A DNA stretch of 6,024 nt, from positions 1 to 6,024 of the forward strand of contig JAUVMD010000095.1 of NCBI GenBank assembly GCA_030600405.1, written 5' to 3'. The DNA comes from Nitrospirota bacterium. GTDB taxonomy: Bacteria > Nitrospinota > Nitrospinia > Nitrospinales > Nitrospinaceae. Both the position numbers and the translations under genes were made by a program. The notes beneath the pieces were generated by a model. The model did not search any database, had not been told where the DNA came from, and saw only the letters and a list, made by a program, of their open reading frames with translations. The stretch's first letter is position 1. Every line of letters begins with the position of its first letter. Positions 1 to 5,751 of this stretch are shown piece after piece.

Positions 1-1
1 C

Positions 2-136
2 AACCTCACCTGCCAACAGTTGCAGTCGGCGCAAATCGACCGGACCACACGCTTGCCTGATTACATCACCTTAAAATGGCGCTCGGACACCGAGTTCGAC
101 TGCGGCGACCGCGTGCAGCGTATCGATGAGGGGTAA
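2..136 (+). CDS. Pentapeptide-repeat protein, C-terminal end only (5' partial)
   Basis: An open frame enters from the left edge and ends at TAA 134-136, giving the last 44 residues of a protein whose start lies outside the window. The piece begins NLTCQQLQSAQIDRTTRLPD. This is the usual C-terminal cap of pentapeptide-repeat proteins, of the pattern NLT..QL..A.ID..T.LP. The next gene ends in a clearly related cap (DLTAEQLKETYSDENTQLP), which supports the reading and suggests the two genes are relatives. About 20 further residues follow the cap, ending in an acidic/basic tail with two Cys (C4 and C35 of the visible part). The repeat solenoid itself is not visible, so function cannot be assigned. 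Pentapeptide-repeat proteins form right-handed beta-helices and mostly lack known enzymatic activity. The next gene starts 29 bases downstream, so the two are probably cotranscribed. Confidence 0.75.
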   Translation, partial: NLTCQQLQSAQIDRTTRLPDYITLKWRSDTEFDCGDRVQRIDEG

Positions 137-147
137 CCGCTAACCGC
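134..147 (+). repeat. Tandem 7-bp duplication TAACCGC x2 at a stop codon
   Basis: TAACCGC occurs twice head to tail (134-140 and 141-147). The first copy contains the stop codon of the upstream pentapeptide-repeat gene. It lies in the short spacer before the next gene and is most simply a slippage duplication. No function is implied. Confidence 0.6.
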
Positions 148-165
148 CTTGGGGGGAACGGGACG

Positions 166-576
166 ATGCTCGAAAAAATTCTGGAAGATCATGCTCTGTG
201 GTTTCGCACCAAGGGCAGAGAGGGCGACCGCGCCATTCTGAACGGCGTCGACCTGAGCCTGGCGGTGCTGAAAGACGCCTGTCTGGTGGAGGCGGAACTG
301 ATGGGCGCGCGCTTGAACGATGCCGACCTGCGCGGGGCCGATCTACGTGGTGCCAACCTGCAGGACGCCATTCTTGCCGGGGCGCAACTCCAGAACGCCA
401 ACCTGGAGGAGGCCGATCTCATGATGACCAATTTCAAAGGCGCGCAATTGAAAGGGACGCGACTCGGCGGCGCTTATCTGCACGGTGCCGATTTGAGCCA
501 GGCGGTGGACCTGACCGCTGAGCAATTGAAAGAAACATACTCCGACGAAAACACGCAACTCCCACCCGGTCTGTAA
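166..576 (+). CDS. Small pentapeptide-repeat protein (136 aa)
   Basis: Function is unknown beyond the fold. Residues 1-20 form a short non-repeat head (HALWF at 9-13). From residue 25 to 110 a Leu or Phe falls on exactly every fifth position (L25, L30, L35 and so on to F90 and L110). The preceding residues are mostly A(D/N/Q), as in ADLRG and ANLQD. That makes about 18 uninterrupted pentapeptides, enough for roughly four and a half turns of a right-handed quadrilateral beta-helix. Residues 115-133 form the C-terminal cap (DLTAEQLKETYSDENTQLP). No signal peptide or membrane segment is visible, so the protein is probably cytoplasmic. The ATG at 166 follows a G-rich stretch (six G at 151-156, then GGGA at 160-163) that can serve as a weak ribosome-binding site. 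The gene lies 29 bases after another pentapeptide-repeat gene, probably in one operon. Some family members protect DNA gyrase as DNA mimics, but nothing here specifically points to that. Confidence 0.9.
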   Translation: MLEKILEDHALWFRTKGREGDRAILNGVDLSLAVLKDACLVEAELMGARLNDADLRGADLRGANLQDAILAGAQLQNANLEEADLMMTNFKGAQLKGTRLGGAYLHGADLSQAVDLTAEQLKETYSDENTQLPPGL

Positions 577-640
577 GTCATCCCGAAACGCCAACCTCAA
601 GGCTGTCCTCTGTGCGTCGATTCCGGCCGCATTATCCGTG

Positions 641-802
641 ATGCATTACGGGTTCATCACGTTTCCTCAAATATTTGGGCCCTTAAATTCCGGCACCCTG
701 TTCCTGGGGACCCTGGGCATCGGCACCTCCCTGTGGTATGCAGTGATGGTGGCCTACGGGCTGGTAATAGCCCCTGTCCCGAAGGCCAAAACGGACGCCT
801 GA
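641..802 (+). CDS. Possible small membrane protein (53 aa) or gene remnant
   Basis: The ORF runs from ATG 641 (GTG 638 directly precedes it in frame) to TGA 800-802. It reads MHYGFITFPQ, then a hydrophobic segment at about residues 19-45 (GTLFLGTLGIGTSLWYAVMV and on) and a short tail ending KAKTDA. The composition looks like a real transmembrane protein. The frame stays open upstream to 530 and is hydrophobic there too (VLCASIPAALSV, 605-640). That would make a second membrane helix, but no ATG, GTG or TTG lies further upstream in this frame. No Shine-Dalgarno sequence precedes 638/641. The options are a genuine 53-54 residue protein, a longer protein using a rare start such as ATT at 620, or the remnant of a gene that lost its 5' end. 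I do not recognise the family. An opposing minus-strand frame (683-931) has no membrane-like or domain-like features and is less convincing. Confidence 0.35.
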   Translation: MHYGFITFPQIFGPLNSGTLFLGTLGIGTSLWYAVMVAYGLVIAPVPKAKTDA

Positions 803-915
803 GCGGAACTTCCCCGAGTTCAGCCTCCGGCCTCTCCTACGGCCAGGCGGTAAATCCACCCTCACACCTGCCCGAATCCTTGAAAAGCCCATATTTGCCG
901 TTTTGTGAGAAGGGA

Positions 916-943
916 TTGACAAAACCGCCAATTTTCATAAAAT
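916..943 (+). promoter_or_regulatory. Sigma-70-type promoter for the acl operon (P1)
   Basis: TTGACA (916-921) matches the -35 consensus in all six positions. TAAAAT (938-943) matches the -10 consensus in five of six, with a 16-base spacer. Transcription would start near 950 and give a leader of about 160 bases before aclB. This is the best promoter match I found in the intergenic region and it points at aclB. Confidence 0.6.
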
Positions 944-994
944 GGTGCGTCCCTATCTAGAGTTCCCGCTCATGAGCCGAAATATCAATGAGGT

Positions 995-1013
995 GGAAGT
1001 GGTCGCCACTTCC
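995..1013 (+). promoter_or_regulatory. Perfect 8-bp inverted repeat in the acl leader
   Basis: GGAAGTGG (995-1002) and CCACTTCC (1006-1013) are exact reverse complements around a 3-base centre, TCG. In RNA from P1 this would be a stable hairpin about 45 bases after the start. In DNA it is a 19-bp dyad suited to a dimeric regulator, lying about 57-75 bases upstream of the second -10 box. No T-run follows, so it is not a classical terminator. Confidence 0.5.
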
Positions 1014-1044
1014 CATAATCCTTGTTGTGTGCGAATAGTCATCC

Positions 1045-1062
1045 GGATACGATCAGGTATCC
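1045..1062 (+). promoter_or_regulatory. Perfect 6-bp dyad, candidate operator next to P2
   Basis: GGATAC (1045-1050) and GTATCC (1057-1062) form an exact inverted repeat separated by six bases. It covers the place where the -35 element of the TATAAT box at 1070-1075 would be, and that position has no recognisable -35 sequence. This arrangement suits a regulator-dependent promoter or an operator, but it rests on the dyad alone. Confidence 0.4.
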
Positions 1063-1069
1063 ATTATTA

Positions 1070-1075
1070 TATAAT
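1070..1075 (+). promoter_or_regulatory. Consensus -10 box TATAAT (possible promoter P2)
   Basis: TATAAT is a perfect -10 hexamer 37 bases upstream of the aclB start codon. No good -35 is present at 16-18 bases upstream (the sequence there is ATACGA or similar, inside the dyad at 1045-1062). The surroundings are AT-rich, so a chance match is possible. If real, it would start transcripts near 1082 with a leader of about 30 bases. Confidence 0.35.
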
Positions 1076-1100
1076 CACTTTTCAAAGAATATCTAAGGCA

Positions 1101-1104
1101 GGAG
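1101..1104 (+). promoter_or_regulatory. Ribosome-binding site of aclB
   Basis: GGAG lies seven bases before ATG 1112. This decides the start: a nearby ATG at 1107 is in another frame and too close to the GGAG. Confidence 0.75.
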
Positions 1105-1111
1105 AAATGAA

Positions 1112-2380
1112 ATGCAGATTACCGGTATGTTATGGGGGCGCAAATTGCTGGACTTGGTGGAGTTTCCCCGGTCGGACGTGCGCGGACCCGAAGCCAGCGT
1201 CGATGATATCAAGGGAATGATCAAGAAACATAAACAGTTGTTCATCAAACCGGTTTTCAAGGGAGGGGTCGGGAAAAAAGGCAAGTCCGGTTTGATCGGA
1301 CGCGTCGACAATCTCCATGACGCGCTCAAGGAAAAAGAGCGGTTATATTTCGCAACCCATCAGGATAGCTACCGCATCACCAAATCCAACGGCGTCACGT
1401 TTGAAGGCAGCGTGCCGGCGGATCACGAAGTCTATTTTTCGATTACGGACAGCACCTTGTACCGCGCCCCCTGCATGACCGTCACCCATCACGGTGGGGT
1501 GGATATTGAAGAGTTACCGGAGGACAAGCTGGCGGTGGTGCCGTTTGATCCATTGACCGGCCTGAAGGCTTTTCATGTTTCCAACGCCCTGGACAGTCTC
1601 GGAGCGCCGATAGAAATTATCAGTCCACTGGTGCAGAACCTTCCGAAGCTGTGGGACCTGTACAACAACTACGGAATGCTGATGCTGGAGCTCAATCCCA
1701 TCCGCATGTTCAACAAAGGCAAACGCCTGACTCCTGTGGCCTGCGATTTTAAATGCGCGTTCGATCAGGACGACCCGGCATGGAAGCGCCTGCATCTCCC
1801 GGACGATTTGTTCGCTTCCGACGATTCGGAATTCGAGCAGGAGATCAACCAACTCCGCACCTATCAGGGGCAGAGCGACGTTTATGTTATCAACGATGAG
1901 GGAACGATTACCGCACCGACTTTCGGCGGCGGCGCCAACGCCATGGTGACGGAACTGCTGGGAGAGGACGCGACTATTTCCTCCGACTTCGGCGGCAACC
2001 CGCCCTATGTAAAGATGAACGATATCTCCAAGATCACGTTCAAATATTGGCTCCCGCAATCTAACGTGCTGTTCATCATCGGCGGTAAAGCGAACAATAC
2101 GGATATTTATGAAACCTTTCGCGCCATGGCCGACGGCATCAAATGGTATTTCCAGCAATACGGGCCACAACCCCTGTTTGTGGTGGTGGGGCGTGGCGGA
2201 CCCAACCTGATCCGCGGAATGGCGTATCTGCGCGACACGCTGGATTCACTGGGAATTCCGTACCGCTTCTTCGGTCACGACAGTGCCATGTCGGAAGTCA
2301 TCAATTATGCGCGGGCGGTCAACCGTTGGATGCTGAACGGCGGCAAGGATGAGATCAAGAAATCATTGAACATCAAATAA
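1112..2380 (+). CDS. aclB: ATP-citrate lyase small subunit (ATP-grasp / citrate-binding), 422 aa
   Basis: This subunit binds ATP, Mg and citrate in ATP-citrate lyase (citrate + ATP + CoA to acetyl-CoA + oxaloacetate + ADP + Pi), the citrate-cleaving step of the reductive TCA cycle in the cytoplasm. Residues 1 to ~240 are the ATP-grasp part: FIKPVFKGGVGKKGKSG (44-60), GGVDIEELP (128-136), LELNPI (192-197, the usual LEINP) and the Asp of ACDF (210-213). Residues ~255-405 are the citrate-binding domain: FGGGAN (271-276), IGGKANNTD (323-331), GRGGPN (360-365) and FGHD (387-390). N328, T330 and R361 align by eye with the citrate contacts Asn346, Thr348 and Arg379 that I recall from human ACLY. The length is close to the usual ~400 residues. 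The gene has a good ribosome-binding site, and aclA follows 42 bases after its stop. The alternatives are the succinyl-CoA synthetase beta subunit or the large subunit of citryl-CoA synthetase. The ACLY-like citrate site and the neighbour favour ATP-citrate lyase. Confidence 0.92.
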   Translation: MQITGMLWGRKLLDLVEFPRSDVRGPEASVDDIKGMIKKHKQLFIKPVFKGGVGKKGKSGLIGRVDNLHDALKEKERLYFATHQDSYRITKSNGVTFEGSVPADHEVYFSITDSTLYRAPCMTVTHHGGVDIEELPEDKLAVVPFDPLTGLKAFHVSNALDSLGAPIEIISPLVQNLPKLWDLYNNYGMLMLELNPIRMFNKGKRLTPVACDFKCAFDQDDPAWKRLHLPDDLFASDDSEFEQEINQLRTYQGQSDVYVINDEGTITAPTFGGGANAMVTELLGEDATISSDFGGNPPYVKMNDISKITFKYWLPQSNVLFIIGGKANNTDIYETFRAMADGIKWYFQQYGPQPLFVVVGRGGPNLIRGMAYLRDTLDSLGIPYRFFGHDSAMSEVINYARAVNRWMLNGGKDEIKKSLNIK

Positions 2381-2408
2381 ACTAACTCGAATCGCAAAGT
2401 ACCATACT

Positions 2409-2414
2409 GGAGGA
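2409..2414 (+). promoter_or_regulatory. Ribosome-binding site of aclA
   Basis: GGAGGA lies eight bases before ATG 2423 in the 42-base gap after aclB. It is near-consensus and supports independent efficient translation of aclA from the shared transcript. No terminator or promoter is evident in the gap. Confidence 0.8.
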
Positions 2415-2422
2415 CCAGACAC

Positions 2423-5134
2423 ATGCATAAAGAAGGAGTCGCGGATTTCCCTTATTACGTGGGGATCAATTCATTGTCCGAGTTGGCGACCAAGGATGAT
2501 AAAGTCGTCGTTTTTAATATATTGGGAAAAGAGAGTTCCGGCGTCACTCCGGTCAGCCACGAGTATTCAGGGGGTAATGTGGTGTTTGGAACCGGGCCCG
2601 GAAAATCAGGAAAATTCCTGCCGACTAAAGCCGGAAAAATTCCTGTATACAATTCCATCAAGGAAGGCATGGCCGCGGGCCATGAGTTCAATACCGCCGT
2701 GGTCTATCTGCCCCCGTCGGGTGTGAAGGATGGCGTGGCGGAAGCGGTACGCAACAATCCCAAACTAAAAAAAGTTATCGTCCTCACGGAAAAAGTGTCC
2801 GTCAAGGATTCCCGCACCATGCGTGCCATCTGCCAGACCAATGGCGTTGACCTGTTCGGCGGTAATTGTCTAGGCGTGGCCGATGCCTGGAACCATGTTC
2901 GTATTGGTGGTGCTCTGGGCGGCAGTCATCCGGAAGAATCCCTGATCAAGGGTTCCGTGGCGATCTTTTCCAACTCCGGAAATTTTACCACTACGATCGC
3001 GGTGTACCTGGCGACGGCAGGCTGGGGCTCCACCACCTCCGTTTCCAGCGGCAAGGATATTTACATCCATTATGGCCCCCAGGAATTTGTTCACGCCCTC
3101 AATAATGACGAACGCTCCCAGGCCGCCATCGTGTACTGCGAACCCGGCGGGTATTACGAGCACGGCCTTAAGTCCGATAAACCGATTATCGCGTGCGTGG
3201 TAGGGCGTTGGAAGGCCAAGTTGACCAAGTCCTGCGGCCATGCCGGTTCGCTGGCCGGCTCCGGCGACGATGCGATAGCCAAGGAAAACTGGTTCAAGGA
3301 CTATTTCGGAGTGAAGGATATTTATACGCCTGAAAATCCCGTGTTCTCCAAGAAAGGCGCATTGGTCACCAACATCGCCGACATCCCGGAAGCGCTGACC
3401 AAGGTGATGGAATTGAACGGCAAGAAGCCGGACTTTCCTTCCAAAGGCAACCTGTCTTTGAAATGCTGGTTTGGCAGTAATAATGGCGTTTCTCTTCCCA
3501 AGGAGTTGGATGTTCCGCCGGTGGAGGCCATTGAACCGTACAGCGGGCAAATCGAAGCGCTCAAACAACAGGTCGGTGCGCAGATCAGCCGGGAAACGTT
3601 GAAAGACGCCAGTGGCGCCTCCAAGATGGATCCGAAGACCCAGGTCTCGCAGATTCACAATGTCTCCATTCTGGATGCGTCCAATAAAACGTTTGAGGAT
3701 AACCTGGTGTTTGCGCTGACTCACAGTTACCCCAGCGCATCAGGAACGGCGATGGCCAACGCGGTGTTGAACGCTTATGTCAATCAGCACGGTCAACCCA
3801 CCTTGGCGGCGGCGACCGCATCTCGTGAAGCAGGCAACTCTCCCAACACGGTCCAGGCGGCGGCGGTTTCCATTATTGGCAAAAAGAAAGCGCAGAAAGC
3901 CATGGACGCGTCAGAAGCGTTGCTGGATATTTTTAAATTAACCGAGTTGAACGACCCGGAAGGAAAGTTCGATCACAAACCTCTCGTTAAAGGGGCCGCC
4001 GGTCATAAGGAGGCGCTCCTCGATTCGGCGGCGGATGCCAAAGCGGCCAAGGTTCTGGATATTTGCAAGTCCAAGGGCAAATCCGTTTTTATCGATTTTC
4101 TGGCGGATTTTGCGAAGGAACATCAAGGCAATGTTTCCATGGGTGCGGTTGTGGCAGCGGTCTGGACCACGCTGGCCTGGCCGAGTCTGCGGACCAAAAA
4201 GATTTCTAAAACCACGTTGGTGCGTCTCCCGTGGTATAGCATGATTTACAGCACCATAGTGGGCGTGGGGGCACCGGAAGACAAGCATGGCGCCAACAGT
4301 TTATGCGGTGTAAAAAACGACGACCTGCTTTCCTACAGCTTCACTCGCACCGCATTTCTGGCATTGATGGGACGGGATGCCACGGAAGGGGAGTTGTTCG
4401 AGTTCCAGGTTCTTTTGGGCCTGATCATCACCAACGGTCCCGGCACCATTTCCGCTCAGGGCTCCAAAGGCGCGGTCAGCGCTGATGGACCGGAACAGCC
4501 GAACCGGGTTCAGATCAACAAAAGCTTCATTGGATTTCTGACCCATACCGGGTTCGCCCACGGCGGAAACGGCTATGAAGCGGCGGCGTTTCTGATCGAT
4601 CAGTTCAAGGACACATCCCTGAAAGACCCGGCAGATGCCAAGCACGGGGTTGATCTGGAGAAGCTGGCTACGGACTATGCCAAATGGTACGGCAGTTACA
4701 AGAAAGAGCAGAAGGGTCTCGGCCATCTGGAATACGCCAAGATTCCTTGCATCAATCATCCGGTGTTCAAGGGGAAGGATGTCAACGTTGATCCGCGTGA
4801 GGAATATGTCAGCAAACTGTTCAAGGACAAGGGGCTGTACAATGTGTTCCTCGATTTCTACCATCACTTGGTGGAAGGCCTGTTTAAGGCCAAGGTGACG
4901 AAGAACGTGTACTGCGTCAACGTCGACGCCGTCATAGCAGTGATCCTGCTCAAGATGCTGTGGTCGGATTACAAGAAGGGGTCCATTAAGGAGGAAGATA
5001 TCGAATGGGCCAGCTTCATGGCGTTTCTGTTCGGTCGGATGATCGGTTGTGCGGCGGAAATCGACGACCACACCAACCGGGGCAAGAACATGGATACCCG
5101 TACCCCGGCGAGCAAGGTTATATACGTTGGGTAA
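2423..5134 (+). CDS. aclA: ATP-citrate lyase large subunit, extended form with CoA-ligase and two citrate-synthase-like modules (903 aa)
   Basis: This subunit makes citryl-CoA and splits it to acetyl-CoA and oxaloacetate together with AclB. Residues 1 to ~335 resemble the succinyl-CoA synthetase alpha / ACLY CoA-ligase region. They include VIVLTEKV (118-125), FGGNCLG (145-151), IFSNSGN (181-187), CEPGG (239-243) and CGHAGS (271-276), whose H273 is the expected phosphohistidine. Residues ~335-427 look like a linker. The C-terminal module (~635-903) has citrate-synthase signatures: FLALMGRDATEGELF (645-659), ITNGPG (669-674), AHGG (712-715), NHPVFKG..VDPR (778-792) and VNVDAV (832-837). By analogy, H713, H779 and D835 are the catalytic His/His/Asp. 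Residues ~427-622 look like a second, degenerate copy. The usual bacterial AclA is about 610 residues, so this one has some 290 extra, and the frame is open throughout. A strong terminator follows. The alternative is a fused citryl-CoA synthetase small subunit plus citryl-CoA lyase. ATP-citrate lyase of a divergent clade (such as the type reported from Nitrospira, Leptospirillum and Nitrospina, from memory) is favoured. Confidence 0.86.
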   Translation: MHKEGVADFPYYVGINSLSELATKDDKVVVFNILGKESSGVTPVSHEYSGGNVVFGTGPGKSGKFLPTKAGKIPVYNSIKEGMAAGHEFNTAVVYLPPSGVKDGVAEAVRNNPKLKKVIVLTEKVSVKDSRTMRAICQTNGVDLFGGNCLGVADAWNHVRIGGALGGSHPEESLIKGSVAIFSNSGNFTTTIAVYLATAGWGSTTSVSSGKDIYIHYGPQEFVHALNNDERSQAAIVYCEPGGYYEHGLKSDKPIIACVVGRWKAKLTKSCGHAGSLAGSGDDAIAKENWFKDYFGVKDIYTPENPVFSKKGALVTNIADIPEALTKVMELNGKKPDFPSKGNLSLKCWFGSNNGVSLPKELDVPPVEAIEPYSGQIEALKQQVGAQISRETLKDASGASKMDPKTQVSQIHNVSILDASNKTFEDNLVFALTHSYPSASGTAMANAVLNAYVNQHGQPTLAAATASREAGNSPNTVQAAAVSIIGKKKAQKAMDASEALLDIFKLTELNDPEGKFDHKPLVKGAAGHKEALLDSAADAKAAKVLDICKSKGKSVFIDFLADFAKEHQGNVSMGAVVAAVWTTLAWPSLRTKKISKTTLVRLPWYSMIYSTIVGVGAPEDKHGANSLCGVKNDDLLSYSFTRTAFLALMGRDATEGELFEFQVLLGLIITNGPGTISAQGSKGAVSADGPEQPNRVQINKSFIGFLTHTGFAHGGNGYEAAAFLIDQFKDTSLKDPADAKHGVDLEKLATDYAKWYGSYKKEQKGLGHLEYAKIPCINHPVFKGKDVNVDPREEYVSKLFKDKGLYNVFLDFYHHLVEGLFKAKVTKNVYCVNVDAVIAVILLKMLWSDYKKGSIKEEDIEWASFMAFLFGRMIGCAAEIDDHTNRGKNMDTRTPASKVIYVG

Positions 5135-5162
5135 TTCTTTTTTAATTTAAGTTTCAATGAAG

Positions 5163-5193
5163 CAGGCCGGTAATTTGCTGGCCTGTTTTTTTT
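5163..5193 (+). terminator. Intrinsic terminator of the aclBA operon
   Basis: CAGGCC (5163-5168) pairs perfectly with GGCCTG (5180-5185) around an 11-base loop. Eight consecutive T follow at once (5186-5193). It begins 28 bases after the aclA stop codon. The minus-strand gene ends at 5201, just beyond it. In the reverse direction the hairpin is not followed by a T-run, so it should mainly stop plus-strand transcripts. Confidence 0.9.
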
Positions 5194-5200
5194 CGGAATT

Positions 5201-5719
5201 TCAGCGGAACCGTTCGACCTTGAACCGGTACATCTCTATGGGCTCGTCATCGTGAATTTTGCCCTTGGCCCGGCAAATTTGGATTTGTTCTTCAGTCGAG
5301 TTCACCCCTTCCAGATCGGGCAATAACACTCCCTGCTTGCCATTGCTGCACACCACCAGGCCGAAAACACGGGGGTCCAATTCCTCAATGGTGGAGACTT
5401 TTTCCAGAGGCCGCACGACATCGATGGAATACGTCAGGTCCTGCAACTCTTCCTCGGTGATGGGAGAGAACCGTGGATCGTGCAAGGCCGCCTTGAGGGC
5501 GTTTTCAATGATTTCCATCGCCAGGTTGGGTTCGCAGGGTTCCAGCGTGCCGATGCACCCGCGCAGTTGTTTGAGTTTTTTGATCGAAACAAAAGCCCCG
5601 GAGCGCGACTTCAGGTCCTTTGAAAGGGGATCCGGGCAGGATAATTTTTCGCGCTGGTTCAGGTAATGATGAATCGATTCCTGCGCCAATGAAACATAAG
5701 GGTGTTGAAATGTTCCCAT
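5201..5719 (-). CDS. AMMECR1-domain protein (172 aa)
   Basis: The protein belongs to the AMMECR1 family, called protein A of the AmmeMemoRadiSam trio when found with a MEMO-like protein and a radical SAM enzyme. Its biochemical role is not established. The family hallmark LRGCIGTLEP is at residues 52-61 and is followed by C62. Further family-like stretches are DPRF (81-84), YSIDVV (97-102), GVLLPDLEGV (130-139) and the C-terminal EMYRFKVERF (162-171). The single domain fills the whole protein at the usual length. No signal peptide or membrane segment is visible. The ATG at 5719 has GAGG five bases upstream (plus-strand 5725-5728). A stronger AGGAG further upstream has no start codon in frame at a suitable distance. 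The gene is convergent with aclBA, 66 bases from the aclA stop. No MEMO or radical SAM gene lies within the 305 bases upstream, and the downstream side is occupied by aclA, so it stands alone here. Confidence 0.88.
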   Translation of the reverse strand: MGTFQHPYVSLAQESIHHYLNQREKLSCPDPLSKDLKSRSGAFVSIKKLKQLRGCIGTLEPCEPNLAMEIIENALKAALHDPRFSPITEEELQDLTYSIDVVRPLEKVSTIEELDPRVFGLVVCSNGKQGVLLPDLEGVNSTEEQIQICRAKGKIHDDEPIEMYRFKVERFR

Positions 5720-5751
5720 ACCGGCCTCGATGCAGAGGGTTTCTCTCTCCT

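Larger units (their letters stand above)
803..1111. other. Non-coding region upstream of the ATP-citrate lyase operon
   Basis: No convincing gene is seen in these 309 bases. The first ~110 bases include a GC-rich imperfect hairpin around 823-848 (GCCT..GGCC paired with GGCCAGGC) without a following T-run, so it is not called a terminator. The rest holds the promoter and leader elements listed separately: a sigma-70-like promoter (916-943), two perfect dyads (995-1013 and 1045-1062), a TATAAT box (1070-1075) and the aclB ribosome-binding site. A plus-strand frame (942-1220) crosses the whole leader but overlaps the aclB start out of frame and has no protein-like character. Confidence 0.6.

Noticed and set aside
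638..660. Inverted repeat GTGATG...CATCAC as an operator
   Set aside because: Only six base pairs with an 11-base loop, inside a possible coding frame. It is easily explained by chance.
823..848. GC-rich imperfect hairpin as a terminator after the small membrane ORF
   Set aside because: The stem has a two-base bulge and no T-run follows.
683..931. Minus-strand frame (82 codons) opposite the possible small membrane ORF
   Set aside because: It is rich in Arg and Gly with no motif and no ribosome-binding site. The plus-strand reading is more protein-like.
942..1220. Plus-strand frame spanning the acl leader (92 codons)
   Set aside because: It overlaps the aclB start in another frame by over 100 bases, crosses both dyads, and its translation is not protein-like. 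It does not look like a leader peptide gene because there is no stop before aclB.
1514..2170. Minus-strand open frame (218 codons) inside aclB
   Set aside because: It is antisense to the ATP-grasp and citrate-binding motifs and has no independent support.
2870..3724. Long minus-strand open frame (284 codons) inside aclA
   Set aside because: It is fully antisense to a well-supported coding region. Its translation has no recognisable domain and looks like a codon-bias shadow.
4301..5071. Minus-strand open frame (256 codons) inside the aclA 3' part
   Set aside because: It is antisense to the citrate-synthase-like module, which has clear motifs. No domain is seen in the reverse translation.
5163..5193. 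The aclA terminator as a bidirectional terminator that also ends the AMMECR1-domain gene
   Set aside because: Read on the minus strand, the hairpin is followed by GCTTCATTG and not by a T-run, so reverse activity is not supported.
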